Origin: Sphingomonas phyllosphaerae
GTDB lineage: Bacteria; Pseudomonadota; Alphaproteobacteria; Sphingomonadales; Sphingomonadaceae
Assembly: GCF_029623345.1 (NCBI RefSeq)
Contig: NZ_JAPYKH010000017.1
Span: 23,890 to 87,889, forward strand
Direction: 5' to 3'
Length of the DNA: 64,000 bases
Shown in pieces: positions 8,887-18,178 of this stretch; position 1 is the first letter of the stretch; every line of letters begins with the position of its first letter. Position numbers and translations under genes: made by a program. A model generated the notes under the pieces. It was not told the origin of the DNA. It saw only the letters and a program-made list of their open reading frames with translations, and did no database searches.

Positions 8887-9650
8887 CCGTTCACTTCATC
8901 GGCGCCGGCCCCGGCGCGCCCGACCTGCTGACGCTGCGGGGCCGTGACCTGATCGCCGCCGCGCCGGTGTGCCTCTACGCCGGCTCGCTCGTCCCGGCCG
9001 CGGTGCTGCGCCACTGTCCGCCGGGCGCTCGAATCATCGACACCGCGCCGCTGTCGCTCGACGACATCGTCGCCGAGATCGCCGCCGCGCACGCCGCCGG
9101 GCAAGACGTGGCGCGGCTGCACTCGGGCGACCTCTCGGTCTGGTCCGCGGTCGGCGAGCAGCTGCGCCGGCTGCGCGCGCTCGACATTCCTGTCACGGTG
9201 ACCCCCGGCGTCCCCGCCTTCGCCGCTGCGGCCGCCGCGCTGGAGAGCGAGCTGACGCTGCCCGGCATCGCGCAGTCGGTGGTGCTCACGCGCACGTCGG
9301 GCCGCGCCAGCGCGATGCCGCCGACGGAGACGCTCGCCGCCTTCGCCGCGACCGGCGCGACGCTGGCGATCCATCTCTCGATCCATCGCCTCGCCGAGGT
9401 GGTGGAGACGTTGCTGCCGACCCACGGCGGCGACTGTCCTGCGGCGGTGGTGTGGCGCGCGACTTGGCCCGACGAGCGCGTGGTCCGCGGGACGTTGGCG
9501 ACGCTCGTCGGCGCCGCCGCGGGTGGCCCTGAGCGTACTGCACTGATTCTCGTCGGTCGCGTGCTCGGCGCCGAGCGCTTCGACGAGAGCCGGCTCTACG
9601 CCGCCGACTATGACCGTCGCTTCCGGGCAACCGCCGGGCCGGCGACGTGA
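8883..9650 (+). CDS. cobM: Precorrin-4 C11-methyltransferase CobM
   Basis: SAM-dependent methylase that makes precorrin-5. It has 255 residues, with [18 protein letters not shown] at the N-terminus, CLYAGSLVP and [16 protein letters not shown], all characteristic of CobM/CbiF. The ATG at 8883 overlaps the cobE stop (ATGA). An upstream extension of the frame is antisense-free but belongs to cobL/cobE and is rejected. Its stop overlaps the cobB start (GTGA). Confidence 0.96.
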   Translation: MTVHFIGAGPGAPDLLTLRGRDLIAAAPVCLYAGSLVPAAVLRHCPPGARIIDTAPLSLDDIVAEIAAAHAAGQDVARLHSGDLSVWSAVGEQLRRLRALDIPVTVTPGVPAFAAAAAALESELTLPGIAQSVVLTRTSGRASAMPPTETLAAFAATGATLAIHLSIHRLAEVVETLLPTHGGDCPAAVVWRATWPDERVVRGTLATLVGAAAGGPERTALILVGRVLGAERFDESRLYAADYDRRFRATAGPAT

Positions 9651-10951
9651 CGCCGGGCCTGATGATCGCCGCCCCCGCCTCGGGCAGCGGCAAGACAACG
9701 GTGATGCTCGGGCTGCTCCGCGCGCTCGCCGACGAAGGCGTGGTCGTGCAGCCTTTCAAGAGCGGCCCCGATTATATCGATCCGGCCTTCCACCGCGCCG
9801 CGTGCCGGCGCGACTCCTACAATCTCGACGGCTGGGCGATGCCGGGCGCGCTGCTCGACTCACTCGTCGCGCGCGCGGGTGACGCCGAGCTGGTGCTGGC
9901 CGAGGCGTCGATGGGGCTGTTCGACGGCGTCGCGACGCCGGGGCAGAGCGGTACCGGCGCGGGGGCGGAGATCGCGCGACGCTTCGGCTGGCCCGTCGTG
10001 CTGGTGCTCGACGTCAGCGGCCAGGCGCAGTCCGCCGCCGCGACCGCGCTCGGCTTCGCGACGCTCGACGCCGGGGTGCGGATCGCCGGCGTGATCCTCA
10101 ACCGCGTGGCGAGCGCACGGCACGAGCGGCTCGCGCGCGCGGGCATGACATCGGCCGGGATCGCGGTGCTCGGCGCGCTGCCCCGCGCGCCCACTCTGCG
10201 TCTCCCCGAGCGCCACCTCGGCCTCGTACAGGCGGACGAGCATTGCGACCTCGAGGAGCGGATCGCCGCCCACGCCGCCTTCGCCTGCGCGCACCTTGAC
10301 TTGAGCGCCCTGCGTGCTCTCGCCGCGGGCGGGCTTGCCGGATCGGCTACGTCTCGGATCGACCCGCCGGCGCAGCGGATCGCGCTCGCGCAGGACGCCG
10401 CCTTCTCCTTTACCTACCCGCACCTGCTGAGCGGCTGGCGCGCGGCGGGGACGACGCTGCTCCCCTTCTCGCCGCTTGCCGACGAGCCGCCCGCAGCAGA
10501 CGCCGATCTCGTGTGGCTGCCCGGCGGCTATCCCGAGCTCCACGCCGGCCGCATCGCCGCCGCCACGCGCTTCCTCGAAGGGCTTCGCGCGCACGCCGAG
10601 ACGCGTCCTGTCTACGGCGAGTGCGGCGGCTATATGGTATTGGGCGAGGCGCTGGTCGACGCGGACGGCACTCACCACCGCATGGCAGGGCTGCTCGGAT
10701 TGGTGACGAGCTATGCGACGCGGCGGCTGCACCTCGGCTATCGTCGCGCGACGCTGGCGCGGCGCCTCGGCGCCTTCGCGCCCGCCACGACACTGTTCGG
10801 ACACGAGTTCCACTATTCCTCGATCCTCGCCCAGCCGGATGCGCCGCTCGCCGCCGTGACCGACGCGGATGGCGTCGCGGTGGCGGAGACGGGCTCGGCG
10901 CGCGGCCATGTCAGCGGCAGCTTCTTTCACCTGATCGCGGCGGCACGATGA
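9647..10951 (+). CDS. cobB: Hydrogenobyrinic acid a,c-diamide synthase CobB
   Basis: Glutamine-dependent amidase acting on the a and c carboxylates; its product is the substrate of CobN. It has 434 residues. The N-terminal dethiobiotin-synthetase-like domain has the P-loop PASGSGKTT and [14 protein letters not shown]. The C-terminal glutamine amidotransferase domain carries the nucleophile in [11 protein letters not shown] and a late [11 protein letters not shown] start overlapping cobM. In anaerobic organisms the homologue CbiA acts on cobalt-containing cobyrinate; CobG and CobN here argue for the hydrogenobyrinate substrate. Confidence 0.94.
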   Translation: MTPGLMIAAPASGSGKTTVMLGLLRALADEGVVVQPFKSGPDYIDPAFHRAACRRDSYNLDGWAMPGALLDSLVARAGDAELVLAEASMGLFDGVATPGQSGTGAGAEIARRFGWPVVLVLDVSGQAQSAAATALGFATLDAGVRIAGVILNRVASARHERLARAGMTSAGIAVLGALPRAPTLRLPERHLGLVQADEHCDLEERIAAHAAFACAHLDLSALRALAAGGLAGSATSRIDPPAQRIALAQDAAFSFTYPHLLSGWRAAGTTLLPFSPLADEPPAADADLVWLPGGYPELHAGRIAAATRFLEGLRAHAETRPVYGECGGYMVLGEALVDADGTHHRMAGLLGLVTSYATRRLHLGYRRATLARRLGAFAPATTLFGHEFHYSSILAQPDAPLAAVTDADGVAVAETGSARGHVSGSFFHLIAAAR

Positions 10952-11724
10952 TCGCGCTCAGCCTCATCGGTATCGGCACCGGCAACCCCGACCATCTCAC
11001 CCGCGCGGCTGAGGCGGCGATGCGCGCCGCCGACCTGATCCTGCTGCCGCGCAAACGCGCCGAGACTGCCGAGCTGCTCGATTTGCGCGCGGCGATCTGC
11101 GCCGCGGTGGTCGGCGACGCGGCACGGACCGCGACCTTCGATGTGCCCGGGCGCGATCCGGCGCTGCCCTACCTGGACGGGGTCGACGCGTGGCACGGCG
11201 CAATCGCGGCGGCGTGGCGCGAGGCGATCGCACGCCACCTGCCCGGCGGTGGCCGAGTCGCGCTGCTCGTCTGGGGAGACCCCTCGCTCTACGACAGCAG
11301 CCTGCGCATCGCCGCGCGGCTCGACGCCGGCGCGATCCCGGTGATGGTGGAGGTCGTGCCCGGCATCACCAGCCTGCAGGCGCTCGCCGCGGCGCATGCC
11401 ATCCCGCTCACCGCGCTCGGCGCGCCCTTGCTCGTCACGACCGGGCGCCGGCTCGCCACGGAGGGCTGGCCCGGCGACATCGAGATGGTGGCGGTAATGC
11501 TCGACTCGGGCTGCGCGTTCGAGCAGCTGGACCCGGCGGGCACGACAATCTGGTGGGGCGCCTATCTCGGCATGGCGCAGCAATCGCTGCTCGCGGGTCC
11601 GCTCGCCGCGACGGCGCCCGCGATCCGCGACGAGCGCACGCTGCTGCGCGCGCGGCACGGCTGGATCATGGACTGCTACCTGCTCCGCCGCGACGCAGCT
11701 CGCGCAGACGCCAGCGATCGGTGA
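10948..11724 (+). CDS. cobF: Precorrin-6A synthase (deacetylating) CobF
   Basis: Methylates C1 of precorrin-5 and releases acetate, a step specific to the aerobic route. It has 258 residues starting [18 protein letters not shown], with LLVWGDPSLYDSS and VVPGITSLQALAAAHAIPL. ATG overlaps the cobB stop. Its last 59 nt overlap the convergent histidine-phosphatase-like gene on the other strand. It is the last + strand gene before the riboswitch-led block. Confidence 0.94.
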   Translation: MIALSLIGIGTGNPDHLTRAAEAAMRAADLILLPRKRAETAELLDLRAAICAAVVGDAARTATFDVPGRDPALPYLDGVDAWHGAIAAAWREAIARHLPGGGRVALLVWGDPSLYDSSLRIAARLDAGAIPVMVEVVPGITSLQALAAAHAIPLTALGAPLLVTTGRRLATEGWPGDIEMVAVMLDSGCAFEQLDPAGTTIWWGAYLGMAQQSLLAGPLAATAPAIRDERTLLRARHGWIMDCYLLRRDAARADASDR

Positions 11725-12241
11725 ACGACAGCGCCACGGTGGCGAGCGGCGCGACGTCGATCGCCAGCGTCGCCGTCATGGGCAGCGCGAGCGCGTGCGC
11801 CAGCGCGGCGCGGATCACCGCGGCGTGCGTCACCGCCAGCCAACGCCCCTCGCCCGCCGCGGCGAGCGGGTCGAGCCACGCACCGACCCGCGCACGCACC
11901 GCGTCGAGCGACTCGCCGCCGGGCGCCCCGCGCTCAGGGGCAGCGATCCAGGCGACCACCTCGTCCTTGGGCAGGGTGGCAAGCGCGCGGCCGCGCCACG
12001 CGCCGGCGTTTTGGTCGGCGAGCGCCGGCTCGTCCGTCGCGACCAGGCCCAGCGCCTGCGCGGTCTCGCGCGCCGACCGCTCGGGCGCGACGACGCAGCG
12101 CCACGACGCCGCCGGGCCGAGCCGCAGCGCCTCCACCTTGGCGAGTCCAACGGGATCGAGCGCGTCGTCCGGCTGAGCGAAGCGCGCGGCGCGCGTCGCG
12201 TCCGTCGCGCCGGCGCAGAGCAGCAGCAGGCGAACGGTCAT
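11666..12241 (-). CDS. Histidine-phosphatase-fold protein lacking the RHG motif
   Basis: 191 residues with the phosphoglycerate-mutase-like fold: a start strand MTVRLLLL, APERSARETA where active relatives have the SPLxRxxETA motif, GGESLDAVRARV, and a late VTHAAVIRAAL. The RHG triad that carries the phospho-accepting His is replaced by CAG (LLLLCAGATD), so catalysis by the usual mechanism looks impossible. GGAG sits 7 nt upstream of the ATG. It sits antisense between cobF and the B12 riboswitch; a role in B12 metabolism is inferred from position only. An intact homologue lies at 15411. Confidence 0.8.
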   Translation of the reverse strand: MTVRLLLLCAGATDATRAARFAQPDDALDPVGLAKVEALRLGPAASWRCVVAPERSARETAQALGLVATDEPALADQNAGAWRGRALATLPKDEVVAWIAAPERGAPGGESLDAVRARVGAWLDPLAAAGEGRWLAVTHAAVIRAALAHALALPMTATLAIDVAPLATVALSFTDRWRLRELRRGGAGSSP

Positions 12242-12264
12242 GATGGGGCTCCTGCTCGGTTGAC

Positions 12265-12385
12265 GCGGTGCCGCTCAGCCGCCACAGCTGCGTGCCTCAG
12301 CACCGGGCGGGAAGCCGGTGAGACTCCGGCGCGGTCGCGCCACTGTGATCGATGGCCTCAGCGCTGTCGAGAGTCAGACCCCGCC
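12265..12385 (+). promoter_or_regulatory. Cobalamin riboswitch upstream of cbtB
   Basis: Conserved core elements of the B12 riboswitch appear in order: GGGAAGCCGGTGAGACTCCG near 12309, GCGGTCGCGCCACTGTGA (the B12 box region) near 12331, and GAGAGTCAGACC at 12369-12380. The cbtB start is about 55 nt beyond. Adenosylcobalamin binding would be expected to lower expression of cbtBA and the co-directional genes to cobS. Boundaries are approximate and the expression platform was not folded. Confidence 0.92.
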
Positions 12386-12438
12386 CGGCGCATCAACCCG
12401 CTATTCCGGGCGCGCTTCCCCGGACTGGAGCCGAACCG

Positions 12439-12666
12439 ATGACCAGCCGCGTCGCCGCGCGCCCGCTCGCCGCCCCCGCACCTGCTCCCGCCGGTGCGAT
12501 CCCGCTCGCCGAGATTGCTCCCTGGGCCGTCTTCGCCGCGATCGTGGCGCTGATCCTGCTCTATTTCGTCAGCACCGAGCAGGGCGCCTTCGCGCTGTTC
12601 AAGGGCATGTACGTCCACGAGTTCGTCCATGACGGACGGCACCTGCTCGGCTTTCCCTGCCACTAA
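12439..12666 (+). CDS. cbtB: CbtB, small cobalt transporter subunit
   Basis: Predicted partner of CbtA in B12-regulated cobalt uptake. It has 75 residues with one membrane helix (about residues 28-47) and a histidine-rich C-terminus, HEFVHDGRHLLGFPCH, the signature of the family and a likely cobalt-binding site. The ATG at 12439 follows the riboswitch. The gap to cbtA is 15 nt. Function is a comparative-genomics prediction for the family, not shown here. Confidence 0.92.
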   Translation: MTSRVAARPLAAPAPAPAGAIPLAEIAPWAVFAAIVALILLYFVSTEQGAFALFKGMYVHEFVHDGRHLLGFPCH

Positions 12667-12681
12667 GCGCAGGGTCACATC

Positions 12682-13392
12682 ATGACAGGGCTGCTGCTTT
12701 GGCGAGGGATGCTCGCCGGGCTCGCCGGCGCGTTCGTCGCCGCCACCTTCGCACTGATCGTCGCGGAGCCGCACGTCGACGCCGCGATCGCCTTCGAGGC
12801 GCGCCATGCCGCGCAGGCGGGCGGGGTCGAGCTGGTGTCGCGTGCGACGCAGAAGACGCTGGGGCTGTACACCGCGATGATGCTCTACGGCACCGCGCTG
12901 GGCGGGCTGCTCGCCATCGTGGTGGCGGCGTGCCACGGCCGCATCGGCGCGATTCCGCCGCGCGCGCTGGCGCTGCTGCTCGCCGCATTCGCCTGCGTCG
13001 TGCTGGTGCTCGCGCCCGCGCTCAAATACCCGCCGACGCCGCCTGCGGTGGGACTGCACGAGACCGTGCGGCTGCGCACCGGCGCCTTCCTCGCGATGCT
13101 GGCCGGCTCGCTGATCGCCGCGCTCGCCGGCGCATGGACGGCGCAGCGGCTCGGCGCGGTGCTCACCCGGCTCGATCGCTGGCTCGCGGGCGGGCTGGTC
13201 TATCTCGCCATCGTCATGCTCATCGCCGCGCTGCTGCCGCCCGTCGACGAGGTGCCCACCGACTTTCCCGCCTCGCTGCTGTGGCAATATCGCGTCGCCG
13301 CGATTGCTGGGCAGATGATCTTCTGGCTCATCACCGCCGAGCTGTTCGGCCGGCTCGCGCAGCCGCTGCTCGCGCCGCGGGTGGCGCGGTGA
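12682..13392 (+). CDS. cbtA: CbtA, predicted cobalt permease subunit
   Basis: Polytopic inner-membrane protein of 236 residues with about six hydrophobic stretches. It shows the CbtA hallmarks ALKYPPTPPAVG, GLYTAMMLYGTALGGL and PPVDEVPTDFPASLLWQYR. It follows cbtB under the riboswitch and overlaps cobO by 4 nt (GTGA). Cobalt specificity is inferred from the family and from linkage to B12 genes. Confidence 0.93.
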   Translation: MTGLLLWRGMLAGLAGAFVAATFALIVAEPHVDAAIAFEARHAAQAGGVELVSRATQKTLGLYTAMMLYGTALGGLLAIVVAACHGRIGAIPPRALALLLAAFACVVLVLAPALKYPPTPPAVGLHETVRLRTGAFLAMLAGSLIAALAGAWTAQRLGAVLTRLDRWLAGGLVYLAIVMLIAALLPPVDEVPTDFPASLLWQYRVAAIAGQMIFWLITAELFGRLAQPLLAPRVAR

Positions 13393-13991
13393 CCGCGACC
13401 GAGCAGCGGCACACCGAGAAGATGCGCCGGGTCCAGGTGAGCCGGCGCGCGATGATGGCGACCAAGACGCAGGAGAAGGGCTTGCTGATCGTCCACACCG
13501 GCGCGGGCAAGGGCAAGACCACCGCCGCCTTCGGCATGGCGGTGCGCACGATCGGTCACGGCATGCGCGTCGGCATCGTCCAGTTCGTCAAGGGTGCGAT
13601 GTCCACGGGCGAGCGCGCGGTGTTCGACGCCTTCCCCGACCTCGTCACCTTCCGCGCCATGGGCGAAGGCTTCACCTGGGACACGCAGGATCGCGCCCGC
13701 GACATCGCGGTGGCGCGCACCGCTTGGGAGGAGGTGGCGCGGATGGTCGCAGACCCGTCCTATGCGATGGTGATCGCCGACGAGCTCAACATCGTGCTGC
13801 GTTACGACTATCTGCCGGTGGACGAGGTGCTCGCGGTCGCTGCCGCGCGGCCGGCAATGACGCACCTCGTCGTTACCGGTCGCAACGCACCCACCGCCCT
13901 GATCGAGGCCGCGGACCTCGTCACCGAGATGACCCAGGTCAAACACCCGTTCCGCGGCGGGGTGAAGGCACAGCCGGGAGTGGAATTCTGA
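13389..13991 (+). CDS. cobO: Corrinoid adenosyltransferase CobO
   Basis: Transfers the adenosyl group of ATP to cobalt(I) of cobyrinic acid a,c-diamide. It has 200 residues of the CobO/CobA(BtuR) family: P-loop HTGAGKGKTTAAFG near residues 37-50, GIVQFVKGAMSTGE, ADELNIVLRYDYL and a C-terminal QVKHPFRGGVKAQPGVEF. GTG start overlapping cbtA. The stop overlaps the next ATG by one base. Confidence 0.95.
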   Translation: MTATEQRHTEKMRRVQVSRRAMMATKTQEKGLLIVHTGAGKGKTTAAFGMAVRTIGHGMRVGIVQFVKGAMSTGERAVFDAFPDLVTFRAMGEGFTWDTQDRARDIAVARTAWEEVARMVADPSYAMVIADELNIVLRYDYLPVDEVLAVAAARPAMTHLVVTGRNAPTALIEAADLVTEMTQVKHPFRGGVKAQPGVEF

Positions 13992-14404
13992 TGGTCGTTC
14001 TCCGCGCCGTCCCATCCGGCACCTCGGTGGTGGCGTGCACCACCTGCCGCCACAGCGCCGAAGCGCGCGAGGACGGCGACGGCGCGCGCGGCGGTGCGCG
14101 ACTCGCCGCCGCGCTGCGCGCGCTGCAGGCGAGCGACCCGGCCTATGCTGCGGTGGCGATCGAGGAAATGCCGTGCCTGTTCGCGTGCAGCGACTTCTGC
14201 ACCGTTCACCTGCGTGCACCGGGCAAGGTCGGCTATGTGCTCGGCCGGTTCGCGCCCGATGACGACGCCGCGCGCGCGATCCTCGACTATGCCGCGCGCT
14301 ATGCCGCCACCGAGACCGGCCAGGTGCCGTTCAAGGAATGGCCGGCCGGCGTGAAGGGGCATTTCCTCACCCGCACTCCTCCCGAGGGCTATGTCGTCGC
14401 ATGA
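13991..14404 (+). CDS. DUF1636 protein, B12-cluster associated
   Basis: 137-residue protein of the DUF1636 family, a small thioredoxin-like/metal-binding-type protein often found among cobalamin genes and of unknown function. Cysteines stand in ACTTCRH near residue 16 and CLFACSDFCTVHLRAPGKVGYVLG in the centre, which could hold a metal or Fe-S centre. It is translationally coupled on both sides (1-nt overlap with cobO, 4-nt with cobT), which suggests a role in corrinoid adenosylation or lower-ligand attachment. Confidence 0.85.
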   Translation: MVVLRAVPSGTSVVACTTCRHSAEAREDGDGARGGARLAAALRALQASDPAYAAVAIEEMPCLFACSDFCTVHLRAPGKVGYVLGRFAPDDDAARAILDYAARYAATETGQVPFKEWPAGVKGHFLTRTPPEGYVVA

Positions 14405-15414
14405 TCCGGCTCGACACGCCCGCCGCACTCGACGCCGCGCTGCGCACCCTCCCCGCCGCGAACGCGGGCGCACGCGCGGCCGCGGCGGCGCGGCAGGCTC
14501 AGCTCACCAAGCCGCGCGGGTCGCTCGGCCGGCTTGAGGAGATCGCGCTGTTCATGGCCAGCTGGCAGGCGCGCGCCATCCCCAAGCTTGCGCACGGCCG
14601 GGTCGCGATCTTCGCGGGCAATCACGGCGTCGCGGCGCGCGGCGTGAGCGCCTTTCCGCCCGAGGTCACCGCACAACAAGTGGCGAACTTCGCCGCCGGC
14701 GGTGCCGCGATCAACGCCCTCGCCGGCGCTGCCGGGCTGGAGCTGACCGTCACTGCGCTCGAGCTCGACCGCCCCACCGGCGATATCGCCGAGGCCGACG
14801 CGATGAGCGTGGCCGAGTGCGGCGAGGCGCTGATGGCCGGAGTCGCCGCGGTCGAGCCCGGGCTTGACCTGCTCGTTCCCGGCGAGATGGGCATCGCTAA
14901 CTCTACCGTCGCCGCCGCACTCTGCGCCGCCGCGCTCGGCGGCGACGCGGCGGACTGGGTCGGCCCGGGCAGCGGGGTGAGCGGCGCGGCGGCGACGGCC
15001 AAGCACGACGCGGTTGCGCGCGCGCTGACGCGTCATCGTGCCCGTGCCAACACGCCCTTCGAGGCGCTGCGCCGGCTCGGCGGGCGCGAACTCGCCGCCA
15101 TCGCGGGCGCAGTGATCGCGGCGCGCCACGCCTGCGTGCCGGTGCTGCTCGACGGCTTCATCGCCACCGCCCCGCTTGCACCGCTGGCGGTAACGGCACC
15201 GACGATCACCGACCATTGCCTCGCCGGCCATCGCTCGGCCGAGCCCGGGCACGCGCGGCTGCTCGCCGGGCTCGGTCTCAAGCCGCTACTCGCGCTCGAC
15301 CTGCGGCTCGGCGAGGCAAGCGGCGGCGCGGTCGCCGCCGCGGTGGTGCGCGCCGCGCTCGCCGCGCACGAGCGCATGGCCACCTTCGCCAACGCGGGGG
15401 TGAACGCGGGGTGA
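14401..15414 (+). CDS. cobT: Nicotinate-nucleotide-dimethylbenzimidazole phosphoribosyltransferase
   Basis: Activates the lower ligand, forming alpha-ribazole phosphate from dimethylbenzimidazole and nicotinate mononucleotide (CobU in Pseudomonas naming). It has 337 residues with LTKPRGSLGRLE, FAGNHGVAARGVSAFPPEVT, GEMGIANSTVAAAL, GPGSGV and the late LRLGEASGG bearing the catalytic Glu. ATG overlaps DUF1636. No bluB for dimethylbenzimidazole synthesis lies in the window. Confidence 0.95.
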   Translation: MIRLDTPAALDAALRTLPAANAGARAAAAARQAQLTKPRGSLGRLEEIALFMASWQARAIPKLAHGRVAIFAGNHGVAARGVSAFPPEVTAQQVANFAAGGAAINALAGAAGLELTVTALELDRPTGDIAEADAMSVAECGEALMAGVAAVEPGLDLLVPGEMGIANSTVAAALCAAALGGDAADWVGPGSGVSGAAATAKHDAVARALTRHRARANTPFEALRRLGGRELAAIAGAVIAARHACVPVLLDGFIATAPLAPLAVTAPTITDHCLAGHRSAEPGHARLLAGLGLKPLLALDLRLGEASGGAVAAAVVRAALAAHERMATFANAGVNAG

Positions 15415-15977
15415 CCGCCCCGGTCACGCTCCACCTGATGCGTCACGGCGTTACCGCCCAGGCGGGGCACCTCAACGGCGGCAGCGACGTGCCCGTCACC
15501 GCCGCCGGGCTGGCGAGCTGCGTCGCCGCTGCCGCATCGATTGGCTTCGCGCGGGTGGTGACCTCGGACCTGGCGCGCGCGCACGATTGCGCCGTCGTGG
15601 TCGCGAGCGTGGCCAAAGTGCCGGTCAGCACGGACGCACGCTGGCGTGAGCTCCACTTCGGCGAGTGGGAAGGCCGTCACCCCGACGTGCTCGACCCGGA
15701 GCGGCTCGCCGCCTTCTGGGCCGACCCGGACGGCGCCGCCCCGCCCGGCGGCGAGCGCTGGTCGACGCTCACCACGCGCGTCGGGGCGGCGTGGGAGTCG
15801 CTGACCCCCGACACACTCGTGCTCACCCATGCCGGCGCGATCCGCGCCGCACTGGCGGTCGCGTGCGGGCTCGACTCGCGGCAGGTGTGGATGTTCGACC
15901 TGCCCTATGCCGCGACGGTGACGCTGCGACGCTGGCCGGGCGCAACGCCGGTGACCCAGATCGCCGCGCTGCGATGA
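15411..15977 (+). CDS. cobC: Alpha-ribazole phosphatase-type histidine phosphatase
   Basis: 188-residue histidine phosphatase, probably removing the phosphate from alpha-ribazole phosphate or adenosylcobalamin phosphate (CobC in the Salmonella sense). The catalytic set is complete: LMRHGVTAQ near residue 9, TSDLARAHDCA, a central ELHFGEWEG and a late LTHAGAIRAAL. GTG start overlaps cobT and the end overlaps cobS by 4 nt. Position between cobT and cobS supports the function. Confidence 0.88.
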   Translation: MTAPVTLHLMRHGVTAQAGHLNGGSDVPVTAAGLASCVAAAASIGFARVVTSDLARAHDCAVVVASVAKVPVSTDARWRELHFGEWEGRHPDVLDPERLAAFWADPDGAAPPGGERWSTLTTRVGAAWESLTPDTLVLTHAGAIRAALAVACGLDSRQVWMFDLPYAATVTLRRWPGATPVTQIAALR

Positions 15978-16684
15978 TCCGCTCGCTTATCGTCGCGCTC
16001 GGCTTTCTCACGCGGCTGCCGCTGCCGCGCGTGCAGGTGAGCGAGCGCGACTGGGCAACCTCGATCCGCTGCTACCCGCTCGCTGGCCTGATCGTGGGGG
16101 CGATCGTCGCGGCGGCGGGCGCACTCGGGGCCGCGCGCGACCCATGGCTCGGTGCCCTGGCGGCGCTGGTCAGCTGGATCGCGCTCACGGGCGCGCTCCA
16201 CCTCGACGGGCTGAGCGACCTTGCCGACGCGCTCGGCGCTGCACACGGCGACCGCGCACGGCTGCTGCGCGTCCTCGCCGAGCCGCAGGTGGGAAGCTTC
16301 GGCGTGGTCGCGATCACGCTCCAGTTGCTCGCGAAGCTGGTGCTGCTCCACGAACTGCCGCGCGGAGGCTGGTGGACGCTGCCGCTGGTCGCAGCGGCGG
16401 CGCGCGCGGGGCCGCTGGCCTGGGCGCGCTGGCTGCCGCCGCTCAAGCCCGGACTTGGCGCGACGCTGGCGGGCGCGGTGCGCGCGCGCGACCTCGCCGG
16501 TTGGGGTGCGCTGCTGCTCGTCGCGGGGGTGCTTCAGCCGGCACTGTTCGCCGCGCTGCCGCTGATCGGGCTGTACGGCTGGTGGCTGAAGCGGCGGCTC
16601 GGCGCGATCAACGGCGACGCGCACGGCGCCGGGGTGGAACTGGTCGAGACCGGGCTGCTCGTAATGGTTGTCGCGTTGGGCTGA
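15974..16684 (+). CDS. cobS: Adenosylcobinamide-GDP ribazoletransferase (cobalamin synthase)
   Basis: Membrane enzyme joining adenosylcobinamide-GDP and alpha-ribazole (CobV in Pseudomonas naming). It has 236 residues, several hydrophobic helices, and FLTRLPLP near the start, GALHLDGLSDLADALGAAHGDR (metal-binding Asp-rich segment, residues about 75-96) and a late INGDAHGAGVELVE. Last gene of the riboswitch-led block; it converges on cobQ with only 30 nt between them. Confidence 0.95.
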   Translation: MIRSLIVALGFLTRLPLPRVQVSERDWATSIRCYPLAGLIVGAIVAAAGALGAARDPWLGALAALVSWIALTGALHLDGLSDLADALGAAHGDRARLLRVLAEPQVGSFGVVAITLQLLAKLVLLHELPRGGWWTLPLVAAAARAGPLAWARWLPPLKPGLGATLAGAVRARDLAGWGALLLVAGVLQPALFAALPLIGLYGWWLKRRLGAINGDAHGAGVELVETGLLVMVVALG

Positions 16685-16714
16685 GCGTCGGTGATCGCGC
16701 GGGAGCACCTCACC

Positions 16715-18178
16715 TCACATCGCGCCCGCCGCGCTCGCCAGCGCCAGCAGCGCGTCCAGCTCGAGATGCCGCTCCAGCGTCGCCGCGATCGAGTCGAGCG
16801 CAGCGTCGATGTCGGCACGGTGGTCCACCCCGCCGCCCGCGACGCCGAGCGGCGCGAGCCAGGCGCGGCGCTGCTCGGCGAGCGCGAACAGCCCGTGGAC
16901 ATAGGTGCCGGCCACCAGCCCGTCGGCCGACGTGGCACCGTCCTCGCGACCATCGTCGAAGCGCACCGGCGCGCGCGCGGCATCGGCGCCCGCGGTGAGG
17001 CCGAGGTGCATCTCATAACCCTCGAAGCGAGCGCCGTGCGCCGCTCCTGCGACCGCAACCAGCCGCTTGTCGCCGGCCAGCACCGTGGTGACATCGAGTA
17101 ACCCGAGCCCCTCGACCGTCTCCGCCGGCCCCTCGATCCCGCCGGGATCGGCGACGCTGCGGCCCAGCATCTGATAGCCGCCGCACAGCCCGAGCACCGG
17201 CCTGCCGCGGCGGACATGCGCGCGCACGTCGATGTCCCAGCCCTCGCGCCGCAGCGCACGCAGGTCGGCGATGGTCGCCTTGGAGCCGGCGAGCACGATC
17301 AGCGCGGCCTCGGCTGGGATCGGCGTGCCGGGTGGGACCATCACCAGCTCGACCTCGGGCTCCAACCGCAGCGGGTCGAGATCGTCGAAATTGGCGATAT
17401 GCGGCGTGATCGGGCACGCCACCACGATCCGCCCGCCTCCCGCGGCGGGGGCGCGCTGGAGCACCACCGCGTCCTCGCTCGGCAGACGGCGCGCCTCGGC
17501 GAGCCAGGGCACGACGCCGTAGCCACGCCAGCCGCTGCGCTGCTCGATCGCGCGATAGCCGTCCTCGAACAATGCGGGATCGCCGCGGAATTTGTTGACG
17601 AGGAAGCCGCGCACCATCGCGGCGTCGGCCGGATCAATCACCGCGCGGGTGCCGACGAGCGAGGCGATCACGCCGCCGCGGTCGATGTCGCCGACCAGGA
17701 CCACGGGCACGTCGGCGGCGCGCGCGAAGCCCATGTTGGCGATGTCGCCCGCGCGCAGGTTGATCTCCGCAGGCGACCCCGCCCCCTCGACCACGACCAG
17801 GTCGGCCGCACGCAGCAGCCGGCGGTAGCTCGCCAGCACCGAGTCGAGCAGTCCCTCACGCCCCTGCCGCCACTCGCTCGCGCGCAGTACGCCGCGCACA
17901 CGACCGTCGACGATCAGCTGCGACGTGCGGTCGCCCTGCGGCTTGAGCAGCACCGGGTTCATGTCGCTGTGCGGCGCGACCCGTGCGGCGAGCGCCTGGG
18001 TCGCCTGCGCGCGCCCGATCTCGCCGCCGTTGGTGGTGACCGCGGCGTTGGTCGACATGTTCTGCGGCTTGAACGGACGTACCGACAAGCCGCGGTTGGT
18101 AAAGGCGCGGCACAGCCCGGCGACGAGTACCGACTTGCCGACGTCCGACCCCGTGCCCTGAAGCATCAACGCGCCCAT
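16715..18178 (-). CDS. cobQ: Cobyric acid synthase CobQ
   Basis: Glutamine-dependent amidation of the b, d, e and g side chains of adenosylcobyrinic acid a,c-diamide. It has 487 residues starting [16 protein letters not shown]; a longer start at 18202 would add eight unsupported residues. The P-loop [35 protein letters not shown] and the amidotransferase nucleophile in [11 protein letters not shown] are all present, with a late TYVHGLF. It overlaps cbiB by 13 nt in the same direction. Confidence 0.95.
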   Translation of the reverse strand: MGALMLQGTGSDVGKSVLVAGLCRAFTNRGLSVRPFKPQNMSTNAAVTTNGGEIGRAQATQALAARVAPHSDMNPVLLKPQGDRTSQLIVDGRVRGVLRASEWRQGREGLLDSVLASYRRLLRAADLVVVEGAGSPAEINLRAGDIANMGFARAADVPVVLVGDIDRGGVIASLVGTRAVIDPADAAMVRGFLVNKFRGDPALFEDGYRAIEQRSGWRGYGVVPWLAEARRLPSEDAVVLQRAPAAGGGRIVVACPITPHIANFDDLDPLRLEPEVELVMVPPGTPIPAEAALIVLAGSKATIADLRALRREGWDIDVRAHVRRGRPVLGLCGGYQMLGRSVADPGGIEGPAETVEGLGLLDVTTVLAGDKRLVAVAGAAHGARFEGYEMHLGLTAGADAARAPVRFDDGREDGATSADGLVAGTYVHGLFALAEQRRAWLAPLGVAGGGVDHRADIDAALDSIAATLERHLELDALLALASAAGAM

